64,000 bases of DNA from Nilaparvata lugens (taxonomy: Eukaryota > Arthropoda > Insecta > Hemiptera > Delphacidae): contig NC_052505.1 in assembly GCF_014356525.2 (NCBI RefSeq), forward strand, positions 8,682,171 to 8,746,170, given 5' to 3'. How positions within the stretch are numbered: position 1 is the first letter of the stretch; each line of letters opens with the position of its first letter. The notes beneath the pieces were generated by a model. That model saw nothing but the letters and a program-made list of their open reading frames with translations, was not told the DNA's origin and searched no databases. The position numbers and the translations under genes were made by a program. Positions 23,046 to 34,170 of the stretch are shown in pieces.

Positions 23046-26000
23046 TTAATGTACCTGTGAGAGCCCGATCGCAGTGTCAAAAAGGTGGAGAAGGGCGACA
23101 AGAAAACTCTACGTCTACCCCATTAAGAAATTATACTGTAAATAGTATAGGAATAAGAACAACGACGGACATAGAAGAAGAATTATTAGATGAATATATT
23201 TCTGTAAATAAATTGATAGATGATAAACTAGCTAGAGCACTAATGTTGAATGTAAAAATAGGAAGCAAAAACATGAAAGTATTAATTGATACAGGATCAG
23301 CTGTTTCAATATTAACGAGAAGTAAATTGGAGGAGATAGAGAAAGAGACAGGAGAATTGAGACATCTTCCTGCGACTGGAATTTCTATTATTGGTGTTAC
23401 GGGAATTAGAGCTAAGAAGATAACAAAGCAAGTTTTGATAGATATTTTTGTAAATAATAAACGCATGCCAACGAATTTCTTAGTTGTAGATAATTTGAAT
23501 ATAGAAATGATAATTGGAACGGACACGCTGAAATTGTACAGAGGATTAGTTAATATTGACACAGAGGAAATACGATTGTATATAGATGGAGAGTGGGTAA
23601 CGGCGAAGCTTGAACAATTGACAGATGAAGAGCGAGAGATAGTAGCCAGTTGTCGAGTTGACATTCAAAGAAACGAGGAAGACAATAGGTGGAAGGACTT
23701 TTTAGAAGGGCAGGTAGACAGGGCGAGAGAGAACTATTCGAACATTGACCCTCAACCACTGTTAAGAATACTAGAACATCACAAATCAGTATTCAGAGAA
23801 CAGATAGGTTGTGTAAAAGATTTTGAATATAGATTAGAGATAACAACTGATAAGAAATTCGTATGTAGAGCGTATCCCGTACCGAATTCTAAGAAGGAGG
23901 CAGTGAGAGCAGAATTGGAGCATATGAAAAAACAGGGTATCATTGAAGAATGTAACTCGGAATTTATCAATCCATTAGTGATCGTCGACAAAAAAGATGG
24001 ATCAATTAGATTATGTGTCGACGCACGTAGTCTTAACAATGTTCTAGTAAAAGATCACACGACTCCACACACAATTGATAATATTCTTCAACGTTTCCAC
24101 AATAGAAAATATTTCAGCAGTATTGACCTCAAAAGTTCTTTTTGGCAAATAAAGCTCACGGAAGATTCGAAGAAATTCACAGCTTTTAGATTTGAAGGTA
24201 GGGTATTCTGTTTTCAACGACTCCCTTTTGGATTATCTGTTTCAACGGCGGGACTCGTCAGAGCAATGCAGAAAGTCTTAGGGGATAAGCTCTCAGATAA
24301 AGTCATTATCTATGTTGATGATCTTCTAATTATGACTGAGAGTTATGAAGAACATTTGGAAATATTAGCTAAGGTGTTAGAAGAGTTGAAAATAAATGGA
24401 ATGACGGTAAACATTGAAAAATCGAAGATACTGAGAAAAGAAGTGCTATTTTTAGGGCATATTGTTTCACAGGAGGGAATAAGAATGAATGAGGCTCGTG
24501 TAGAAGCGATAAAAAATTTTCCCAGTCCAAAGAACAAGAAGGGACTACAAAGTTTTCTTGGTATGTGCAATTTTTATCGCCGATTTCAAGATAAATATGC
24601 AGAGGCTACGGTACCGTTTAAACACGTTTTGAGTAGCAAGAATACCTGGAGATGGGGACCACAGGAGGAACAAGCATTCCAGGACATAAAAGATAAATTC
24701 TTGGAAAGTGTCATGCTAAAACATCCAGACTTTAATAAACCGTTCATTATCACGTGTGATGCTAGTGGATTTTCGCTAGGCGGTTATCTATCACAAATTA
24801 ATGATGAAGGAGAAGAGCAAGTGATAAGCTTTGCGAGTAAGACTCTTAATAAACAAGAAATCAATTACAGCACAACGGAGAAAGAACTGTATAGTGTAGT
24901 TTTTTGTTGTATAAAATTCCGAGAGTATATACTTGGAAACGATCTAACCGTCAGAACAGACCACCGAGCAATTACGTTTCTGAAATCATGTCGTTTGCCA
25001 GCGGGAAGATTGACAAGATGGTCATTACTACTAGCCGCTTACAACATCAAATGGGAATTTTTAAAAGGTTCTTTGAATAAGGCCGCTGACTGTCTATCAA
25101 GAGGTAATGCTGAAATCGCACAACAATTAGCAGAAGACAAGACGTATGAAGTTTATCGGCTCAAAATTGAGAGTACTGACTTGAGACGGAAAATGAAGAA
25201 CATAAAGTCCTATCAACAAGATGATGAAAGTAGTAAAGAGATTATTCAATTACTACAGCAAGGAAATGAGGAGGTAGAAAAGCATCATCGTATCAGCGAC
25301 GGAGTTCTATTCAGCCGAGTGGACCGGAAGCAAGAGAACTGGAAACTCCACGTTCCCAAGGTATTAGAAGAGCAGTTGATAATCGAGTATCACAAAATGC
25401 TAGGACATACAGGAGTTAACAAAATTTATCATGCTTTGAGAGAATCTTGTTTTTTCAAGAAGATGTATAAGAAAATCTATGCATTAGTAACAACATGTGA
25501 CCTATGCCAAAAAGCCAAGTCAACCAATAGAAAACAAGCTGGACTCATGAAATGCATATTACCAGATAAAAAGTTACATCAAGTATTTGCCGATGTTTGT
25601 GGACCATTACCAAAGGCGAGATTTGGAAATGAATTTATATTCATTATGCATGATGCTTTCACTAAATATACAAAATTGTATGCAGTGAAACGATCTACAG
25701 CAAAGCAATTACTTGTCAAGGTACGGCAGTTCATAGATGAAATTGGGATCCCAGAATATCTTATTACGGATCATGGCACATATTTTGTGGGACGAGTATG
25801 GGTTGAAGAAATGAAACGTTTAAACATAAAAAATCGTTTAACGTCGGTATGGCACCCAAAAAGTAATGTTTCAGAGAGGCAATTGAAGGAAATGGGCACC
25901 CTACTCAGAATAATGTGTCATGAAAAACATAGTAAGTGGTATGATAATTTGAATAGAGTAGAAGAGATAATGAATAGCATTTATCATGAAAGTATAGGTA

Positions 26001-26443
26001 TGACGCCAATGCAAGCTATGTTTGGTAAAAAACCGGACAGACCACTGGAGGAATGGCTTAAATTTCCAGATGACAAACAATCAACGATGATGACAGAATC
26101 TCAACGAACAGTTTTGCTACGAAGTCGACTTGAAGAGATGGCGCAAAAACGTAAAAGAAGACACGACAAAACTATTACAAAGCCAGTCGAGTACAAAGCA
26201 GGAGATTTGGTCTTACTGAAAAAGACAAACTTGTCAAACAAAGAAGACAAGATTATCTCAAAACTTTGTTTGAAATATGAAGGACCATTTTGTGTTTTGC
26301 AAAAGAAATCAGAAAATTGTTACACGATAAACACAATTGATGGCAATTTAGTGGGCTCTTATAATGTGGAACGCTTGAAGCCATACAAACATACAAATAG
26401 CGTGCAGATAGAGCATAAGTTGAAGGATGGAATAGGAATATGA
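23042..26443 (+). CDS. pol: Pol polyprotein: protease, reverse transcriptase, RNase H, integrase
   Basis: The frame is open from 23024 and should be entered by frameshift at 23036-23042; the first plausible in-frame initiator, a GTG at 23057, is probably not used. Protease: DTGS at 23288. Reverse transcriptase: first catalytic Asp (SSIDLKSSFW) at 24125, LPFGLS, and YVDD at 24311. RNase H: CDAS Asp at 24758, the Glu of TTEKEL, and RTDHRA. Integrase: zinc-binding His pair (25391, 25406) and CDLC near 25496; catalytic Asp at 25592, Asp at 25769 and Glu at 25874; GPF motif (YEGPF) near 26277. No stop or frameshift interrupts about 1130 codons, so the enzyme set looks potentially functional. No chromodomain is seen after the GPF module and no envelope gene follows. 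Confidence 0.95.
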   Translation, partial: LINVPVRARSQCQKGGEGRQENSTSTPLRNYTVNSIGIRTTTDIEEELLDEYISVNKLIDDKLARALMLNVKIGSKNMKVLIDTGSAVSILTRSKLEEIEKETGELRHLPATGISIIGVTGIRAKKITKQVLIDIFVNNKRMPTNFLVVDNLNIEMIIGTDTLKLYRGLVNIDTEEIRLYIDGEWVTAKLEQLTDEEREIVASCRVDIQRNEEDNRWKDFLEGQVDRARENYSNIDPQPLLRILEHHKSVFREQIGCVKDFEYRLEITTDKKFVCRAYPVPNSKKEAVRAELEHMKKQGIIEECNSEFINPLVIVDKKDGSIRLCVDARSLNNVLVKDHTTPHTIDNILQRFHNRKYFSSIDLKSSFWQIKLTEDSKKFTAFRFEGRVFCFQRLPFGLSVSTAGLVRAMQKVLGDKLSDKVIIYVDDLLIMTESYEEHLEILAKVLEELKINGMTVNIEKSKILRKEVLFLGHIVSQEGIRMNEARVEAIKNFPSPKNKKGLQSFLGMCNFYRRFQDKYAEATVPFKHVLSSKNTWRWGPQEEQAFQDIKDKFLESVMLKHPDFNKPFIITCDASGFSLGGYLSQINDEGEEQVISFASKTLNKQEINYSTTEKELYSVVFCCIKFREYILGNDLTVRTDHRAITFLKSCRLPAGRLTRWSLLLAAYNIKWEFLKGSLNKAADCLSRGNAEIAQQLAEDKTYEVYRLKIESTDLRRKMKNIKSYQQDDESSKEIIQLLQQGNEEVEKHHRISDGVLFSRVDRKQENWKLHVPKVLEEQLIIEYHKMLGHTGVNKIYHALRESCFFKKMYKKIYALVTTCDLCQKAKSTNRKQAGLMKCILPDKKLHQVFADVCGPLPKARFGNEFIFIMHDAFTKYTKLYAVKRSTAKQLLVKVRQFIDEIGIPEYLITDHGTYFVGRVWVEEMKRLNIKNRLTSVWHPKSNVSERQLKEMGTLLRIMCHEKHSKWYDNLNRVEEIMNSIYHESIGMTPMQAMFGKKPDRPLEEWLKFPDDKQSTMMTESQRTVLLRSRLEEMAQKRKRRHDKTITKPVEYKAGDLVLLKKTNLSNKEDKIISKLCLKYEGPFCVLQKKSENCYTINTIDGNLVGSYNVERLKPYKHTNSVQIEHKLKDGIGI

Positions 26444-27490
26444 ATATGATTAATTAGTACCTATGTATTGAGTGGAAATCATATGATTGCTGGACTGAGT
26501 AGGTAATTGTATGATGGAAACTCAGTACAAACGGAGTATCATGTATATATCATGCCTCAATATATTGTAGTTGTATATAATATATAGCTTTGTGAATAAA
26601 ATTAATCATGAATAATAGTGAGAGCTACAGTCTATACATGCCATCATCGATGACGACAATCGGCAATACATCTTGTTGATGAAAGGGGAAGTAGTTGTGT
26701 GAGGTCATTATCATTTTCTTTTGTGTATATTGTAGAGGGTTAGTTTTTTGTTCCTTTTGCGTGATAGTTTTTTTCAAGAAAGTTTTAGTCTTAGATGAGG
26801 GTTGATCTATATTCTAGAAAATTAGTCATTAAGAGTTTTACACATATTAGTATAAGCTAGAATTATGTACATACATTGTGATGACATTTGAATAATTATA
26901 CTTTGTTTGATTACAGGCTATCATTGATGATTGATTAATTCCATGAATTGCATATAATTAGCAGTGTGTCTACAGGTTAATTTTTTAATAGCTGCATATT
27001 TGTAACGAGTGTATGAATATTATTTTATGAACTATAATCTGAGTGCTAATCATGTTCAAGTTACAGGATAAATTGTAATGGTGCATTTTTATTGAATTCC
27101 GATTTTCGGATTATGATTGTTCATATTGTGGTATTTTGATTGAGTTATTCAAAATTTGCTGTATATAATCAATTCACTTACAGGGTGATATGAATTTCTC
27201 AAGAAAGATTACTGACTAACTTTTGACTTATTAGACTACAGAACATTTTTTTTGACTATTATTGATTAATTGTGTACACGTTTATAGGAATCACGTTTTG
27301 TATAATTTTTGTGTAAATTTATTTTCATGCATATTTTACCATTTATGTAATCTGATATAACATGCCTTTATTTTGTTTTGCACATCATTTCCAAAGAAAA
27401 TAATATCCAAAAAGCGAGGGATTTTGCACCAAATATGCTACCCTACCGTGGGTGAATGACCTCTCCAACATTCAATTTCAGGGTGGTCAT
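26444..27490 (+). other. Gypsy element 3' untranslated region
   Basis: About 1 kb with no frame of note; no envelope gene. The sequence before the right LTR (CAGGGTGGTCAT) is only a weak polypurine tract. Confidence 0.6.
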
Positions 27491-29293
27491 TAATTTCGAA
27501 GCCTTCTCCTCAATTTTGAGGAGACCTATTTAGCATTTCCAGGTATTAAGACAACCAGAGGATCAGAAAGGACAGGCCCATTGTTAGAACGCATGCATGA
27601 ATGCATAATTGTGAATGTGTAGTTTGAATGGCATGTGGGAAATGGCATGTTTCATAGGATGACGACCAGCACTTTTCAAGCATGGTTATTTCAACACTTT
27701 CAACCAGGAATTTTAGAAAGTTGTGCACGTGGTAATTGAGGATTTTTGACAAGCATGTGGCAAAACTAATATTCTGAGAGGTCAATGACAAGCCTCAATT
27801 GGAATTTAAAGACCTTTTTGTAATTGAATAAATAATGAAATATCAAGGGTAATGTAAATAATGATCACTAAAGCTGTATTTTGATACCGGTAATCCATAT
27901 TATATGTTACATTACTCATGAGTATTAGGTAGGCTGTTTCTTATAATATAGGGTAGTGCACTACAAATAATTATGTATTAAATTTTTTAATTTTTACTGT
28001 AGACTACAATTTATTACTTTATGTGATTGATGTTATGTTACTATGTCACATTTGAATTTAGATTGATGTATTTGGCACTTGTGAATTTGATGCATTTATT
28101 CTCATTTTTGTATTGTTTGTTTTGTATTGGTTTTGATGTAATATTGATGTATATATTCATATTATCGGAGTTGATTAAATCTTTAAGAGAGTAAAGAATT
28201 ATTGTATGTCTTGTTAAAGAATCAGTTTCATAGCTGAGAGTCAGGGAAGATAATTTTTTTCTTGAATGAGCTTCAGCCTATTTTTTTATTACAAACTCTA
28301 GATTATTATTCCTCTGAAAGAGAACTGCGAGTAATTAATAAAGTTTGAAGTAGAGTCCCCAATATTGTTAAATACTGGAAAGATAAATATTGGCAAGTAG
28401 TGGTGGTAGTCACAGATCCCTTATGAAGAGGAACCCCACACATGAGCGACAGGTTGACACATTAGGCTATATATGGAGGAACGAGAACGTCCCAAGCCAG
28501 TCTTGAAGAATTGGTCATTGAGAGGTGTCAAGTGTCCTGTGTTGAGGTATTCTCTGGGATTGGCAAACAGCAGCATCAGATGTCACAATTCATAGGAGAG
28601 TGACGTGATCAAGCTACAGTGAGTCTTATCATCAGTTTTATTCTTGACACATACTAGGATTTCAATTATTGATCTGTGACTCCACTAAAGCCAAAAATAG
28701 CAACAACCTTCCAGTTTCCTTTTTCAAGTAGGGTTTAACAAAGAATTATTAGTAATTTCAGAGGAAGAGTTTTTATTCAATTCCATAGATTTCAAATTTA
28801 TTTTAAATTATTGCTTTTGAATTTCAGTTTTGAACATTTCTTGAAAGATTTAAATTCTATTGATAATTGTATATATTGATTTTAATTACTCACTAGCATT
28901 TCTTGGATTCTATGTTATTATCAAATTCAAATTGAAAACTTCATTTTCAATTTTTAAATTGATTACATTTTTGAGTAAATTTAGTTTTGAAGCTCTATTC
29001 ATATTTAATTTTCTCTCATTTGTGAGGCTTCTCAGCATTATTGCAACTTTATTTCATTTTCGTCTATTTGAATTCTCAATATAGTTTAGCAATAACTGAT
29101 TGATTTCTTGTTTTATTCAACAAATCCCAAATTCACGACCCAGAGTGAGAGTTTCAGGTTATGTTTATTTATATTTTATCATTTTACTAGTATTTATCTA
29201 TCAACTATTATTTTCCTAGTCAAAAAGGACTGGGTGGCGCCCATACAGAAACCATTATATTGGCAAATTATCCATTGAATTTAATGAATTACT
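27491..29293 (+). repeat. Right LTR of the gypsy element
   Basis: Direct copy of 19232-21034 at a constant offset of 8259, with no difference noticed. It diverges after GAATTACT at 29293, where host sequence begins. The short frames at 27546-27791 (minus) and 28860-29084 (plus) are duplicated from the left LTR and have no recognised product. Confidence 0.88.
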
Positions 29294-29985
29294 AATTATA
29301 ACGGTGAGTTTTGTTGAAAGTGCGTAGGGTGTGTTGAGCTGAGCAACGGATCGGATAAAGATAAAGCCGATGATAATTGTGTCGTAGTTTGTGCATTACA
29401 TGGTCAGCGGGTTATCTGAAGGAGCGGCAGCCTCTGTAGCAACAACCATATTATGAAGGCCGTAGTCGTCTCGCCATCATAATACAAATGACCGACCAAG
29501 TACTCAACTCCAGGACAAACGCTTTTCGATTTCTCTTAGCGATTGTTCTCTCCAATACGGTGATTAGGGTCTAGGGCTTCAAAAATGGCTACTAAGTTTT
29601 CAATCTTGACCTATAAAGAAGTTCATTGAAACATATGAATCAGTTCGTTACAAATGAGTATGATGTATCAGCCTGAGAAATGTATACAGTCCCAATTTAA
29701 TTTGATAGAAAAAAAAGACTATGAAAGCATTTTCACGAATTTGATGAACAATGTTTTTTCTTCTAGAACTTTTCTTCGTCGTCTTTGGATGACTTTCTTC
29801 TATCATACACCGTCGGCTCGAAGCTTTTTCTTTAGAGATTTCCTGAACAATACAGTTGATAATAGTCCAGTTTAATCAGTACAATCAACAAACTAACACT
29901 CGAATCTTTCAGCTACTAGGTAAGTGTCCTCCTTTCGGAAACTCTTTCACACTAGACGTTTGTCAAGCAATAAAGTGTTATAGAA
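29294..29985. other. Host flank right of the gypsy element
   Basis: A GC-richer patch at 29300-29560 could be promoter or exon but has no clear splice or coding support. The 73-codon frame at 29654-29875 is unrecognised. Confidence 0.3.
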
Positions 29986-30360
29986 GGAAAAGTTTGGAAG
30001 ACAATTTTTGACCCCGCAGTTCTGTTTAGGGTAGTGAGGAGGTAAACATATCAAAAGTCCCCACCCCTACCCGCTGTGCTAAGGGGGTGGGGGTGGTTCA
30101 AAGGTACCATTTTTTGGTTTCTCGCATATAACTAGAAAACTATACATTTTACAGACAGGACTATCCTATAAGAAATTAAAGCTTAAACAATTTCCTATAA
30201 TAATGATTCAACAACTTTTTCTATTTCTCTTTCACTTTTCGAGATATCCGCTCTAAAAGATGTGACATTTTTGAAAAACACATTTTCCCTCAATTTTTTG
30301 CTATTTTTGCTCTTATAACTTTTTGAATATCGATGGGAAAAATCCATGCTGATCATGAGC
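29986..30360 (+). repeat. Truncated copy of the 10921-11378 element
   Basis: It shares the left terminus (GGAAAAGTTTGGAAGACAAT), the GACCCCGCAGTTCTGTTTAG segment and the CCCCACCCCTACCC/GGGGGTGGGGGTGG hairpin with 10921-11378. Similarity is lost near 30360, so the right terminal inverted repeat is missing. Confidence 0.7.
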
Positions 30361-30499
30361 ATAAATTCTCTTTAATTTGATTTATAATTTCACAAGTTTA
30401 CGCACATTCCCACGACTGTTGCAGAAGCTTCAGTGTTGAGTGTGAGATCTTCAGTTATGCAAAAATAGACCAATTGAGAAAGGAATCTGGAGAGAATGT

Positions 30500-30790
30500 T
30501 TTGAAAACAATTTTTGACTTTGCAGCTTCGTTAGGACCAGTTAGGGGGTGAACATATCAAAAGTGCCCATCCCTATCCCTTGTGCTAAAGGGATTAGGGT
30601 GGTTTAAAAGTTGCATTTTTCAATGTTTTGCTTACACGCTCATATCTTGAGAAAAATGCGTTCAACCGACATGACTATCTATTCAGAAAAAAAGCTTGAT
30701 AAGTTTTCTACAATATTTGTTCTGTGGTGATTTGTGATATCTCCAACAGTTTTCGAGATATACGCTCTTAAAAGTGTAAAGTTGTTAAAA
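30500..30790 (+). repeat. Diverged copy of the 10921-11378 element family
   Basis: AACAATTTTTGACTTTGCAG, then AACATATCAAAAGTGCCCAT and CTATCCCTTGTGCTAAAGGG, match the same family with many substitutions. It lies just downstream of the truncated copy. Confidence 0.55.
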
Positions 30791-33700
30791 TAACAGCTTC
30801 TAATCCTGGACTATTAGTTAATTTGGTCAGGCAGAAAAGTCTCCAATACCGGGACCTTTATCAAAATCATATATAAGAAATTAGATCAACGATTCACTCT
30901 ACAGGTTTATGATAAACACACAAGTTACTTGAAGGATGATCTAATTAAAATGTCTAATATGCTATAGTTTTCAGTGGAATTTCTTCATCCATGACCGTCA
31001 GCTGGTACTCTGAGCTCTGAGCACTAATGAACTGAAGAGTAGACCTTTGGACTGGTCACTGACTAGGGAAGAGGTCAGTGCGCCCATCTTTCAAGAATAC
31101 CAGAGAAAGAGCTACGAAGAGGAAGATGGTAGAGTGGGAGAGAATAATCATCAAGTAAGAGAGGCCAGTGAGGCAGTTCCACGTATTAAAGGAATTCGTA
31201 AACATTTGCAAGGTCATAGCAATTTCTCTCATTGAATTATTAATAAAATAGTTGATTAGTGATAACTACCAATCATATTTTCATTGTAAAAGGATATGAG
31301 ATATGAACCAATCATTATAAGTTATCCCCAAAAGTAAGATCCTTCTTCTCGTCACGGTATTGACAATGGTAAAACTTGTGATAGTAAATTATTTGCCATT
31401 TGTTTATAATTCAACAAATTAGTTTTCTGATTATCACTTTCCTGTTTTCACTGAGTTGATCATGACAGTGTGTTTTCACTGTATTGAAAACAACACGACA
31501 GTGCATAAAAGTGTCCATTTGTTCCAATGTGCTTGAAAGCTTCCGTTCTTATCATCCGTAAATAAAAGCATGTATAAAAGGAATCTACATGGTTTATTAG
31601 TTATTATTTATATTGACATGATTAATTTCATTGATGCTATGTTGAAACATTTTCAAGTGAAAAGTTCTTGAACTATGATAAATTCGATAAGTAGCCTATG
31701 TCAATAGTTATAGTTATCACTTTCCAGTTTTCACTGAGTTGATAGTTATAACAATTATTGTTATATGCTTATGACTGATAAAAAATTGGTGTATGCTGCT
31801 TGGTGTAAATGCTCCTTGGTGATTCAACCTTTGTCAACCTCTGTTACTCTATGCTACTACTTCTAATTCTACAATTGAACTCTTATGTAGCATGTAGGGG
31901 TTATCAAGCACAAGTATTAACAGACTTGTCATCAAACTCTTAGAAGTCTATTAGACTCTTAGAGTCTATTCAATGAAGATGTTTTAACTAGAAGTACTCC
32001 ATAAATTAACATAATCATTAGGTTTTTACTACATCATACTCATGTCGATTGCAATTCAATCATTTCAAGAAATTGAATGTTGTTTCCTCATCACTGTTAC
32101 CTTCTATCACCAGCAATGAAAATTCTGAATGGTGTGTCCTCCAAAGGACTAATTGAATATATTAGCGCCAAACCTCAGGAAGCACGCATATAGTCTACCA
32201 TCTAGATCTAGATTCTAGACGACTGTCCACTCAACTACTGTACATTTGTGCCTATCGTTTACATCTCAACATGAATAATACATACAAAACAAAAAGAGAT
32301 AAAAAACAAACACGAGAAAGCAAAAACAAAATAATATTTCAAATGCTTCCCTCACATAACTGTCAGGATAAATTCATTAGCCCATTAGTACCAGTCCACT
32401 GAAACATCTAACTCTCATTCAGTTATAGGAGCTCATTTGTCATATTTGATAATTGCATTCTCATATCATTATCTGAATTTGTTTTCTATTGTATATGTTG
32501 AAATTCAAACGATAGTTAGTGGACAGACGACTAAATCTAGATAATAGTAGACAATAATAATAATAATTTGTATTAATGGAGACAACAGTGTATGACAACA
32601 ATAAATGTGTATGATAATCGGAGTTCGGGCTAGTATTCTGTTAATCATTTCTAGGATACTCCTCTCAGATCTCCGAACCAGAAATCGAACAAAGTATAAA
32701 AATTGAAGTATGTTCCCTCCTACAGTTCAAAAGCTTTTTGTAAATTTTCAACACTAGCTTAACGATTCATTTATTATAAATGTCGTGAATGCCAAGGACA
32801 ACTGGACAAGGTGAGAGGTAAGCTGAGCTATTTGTCGAAAGAAATTGGCATTTATTGTCACCTTTTTTAAACAAGTCAACAATTTAGAGGTTTATAATCA
32901 AACTCAATATGAATTTGCAAAGTAAAGCAAAGAATCGCCGATTGGTTTGTTTAATTAGATTGACCATCGTTGTATGCTACACTGATAATGTATCTACTAT
33001 AATATTTTAGAAATTTAGTCAGAGCAGTCAAGTCAAAAAACCAATGTAAGAAGCCACGAGATCACGTGTATAATATTACATTTACATTATATTTGACCCG
33101 ATATCAAGTCTCTATTTTGCCCCCCACCCAAAAAAAACAGGCTGTCATAAGTGTTTCTCAGAAGCATTTTGATCTGGGACGGATGGTTGGTTCGTATTCA
33201 TGATTATTAAACTTTGAGCTTGATGCTTCAAATAAGTATATAGAATATAGGCTAATTTAGTTTCTGAGATTTGTACAGATTGACGCACCTGCTCAAGTGA
33301 AGGTAATAAGAATTAAGAGTAGAGAGATAAACCTGATAGGTAGTATGATAGAGACATCTTCCTAAATATCCTAAAATTTGGTTTACCAGCCCCTCTCTCC
33401 CATAAATAAGGCACCCTCACCCTCGCAAACACCCCCCCCCCAAATCACCAAAGACACATTCTGCCTTTTCACCTCTACGTTCAATGATAATCATCATAAA
33501 AATCTTCAATTAAAAGAGATGAACCGTCATTATTTGAAACATCTAAGGAAAAATCATTTTATTTTTTCCAAGCTTGGAAATTCCTTAGCTGAAGGAGGAA
33601 GAGGAATACACTAGCTGTAGAGAATGTTTACTATAATAATTAATCAAAACTACGGTATCAAGTTGTGTAGCTTATAATACAGTAAAGATATCGTTGATGA

Positions 33701-34080
33701 CAAGACAATAGACAACTGCTGGTGGACCCTAGACAACTTATGAATATGATACCAGCAAATATAATATATTATCAAAAACTATTGATGACAGTTTCGTCTT
33801 TCGTGAACTATCTAGCATGTGTTCCAGCCAGAGTCGAGTGGGCTACGCTCAAAGAATACCATGTGCATAGATAGTCCACTACTGCTTGGAACCTTGGAAG
33901 TAGTTTCTTAAAACTACAAAGATAATAAGTTTGTTTTCTTACCTTAGAAGAAATCCAAAACCTCTTGTCCTTTTAAAACACTGACTGTCGTTTAGAGCAC
34001 AAACACAAATAAGAAAGCAATCGTTTTAAATGGATATGAAACAGAAGAACACAGTTAAAACTTGAGTCGCGTCAGATTAC
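30791..34080. other. Long gene-free stretch
   Basis: AT-rich sequence with no supported gene. Simple-sequence features include a C-run at about 33429-33441. The 62- and 78-codon frames at 31047-31235 and 33378-33614 have no supporting signals. Confidence 0.4.
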
Positions 34081-34102
34081 GTTCACAGACTGACTGCTCA
34101 AG

Positions 34103-34170
34103 ATGGTAAGGTTTTCTCTCCCACCGTTTTCTCCAGGTGAGAGGCGCATTTGGTGAGTGGCGCATGCGCA
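34103..34170 (+). promoter_or_regulatory. Possible first exon/promoter with NRF-1-like site
   Basis: CTCAAGATG at 34097-34105 is followed immediately by GTAAGG, a good splice donor, an arrangement seen in genes whose first exon codes only for Met, such as ribosomal protein genes. GCGCATGCGCA at 34160-34170 matches the NRF-1 palindrome. The surrounding 34080-34540 is GC-rich for this window. No second exon was identified, so this is tentative. Confidence 0.3.

Larger units (their letters stand above)
19232..29293 (+). mobile_element. Ty3/gypsy-type LTR retrotransposon, near-intact
   Basis: The element spans two directly repeated 1803-bp ends (19232-21034 and 27491-29293, constant offset 8259) enclosing gag and pol on the plus strand. 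The domain order protease, reverse transcriptase, RNase H, integrase places it in Ty3/gypsy. No envelope-like frame lies between the pol stop and the right repeat (26444-27490). The repeats are identical as far as I compared them, so the insertion is recent. Exact ends are uncertain by several bases: the termini are not TG...CA, and AATT is present at both outer edges (19233-19236 and 29294-29297) as a possible 4-bp target duplication. Confidence 0.92.

Noticed and set aside
26444..27490. Envelope gene of the gypsy element
   Set aside because: No frame of useful length lies between the pol stop and the right LTR.
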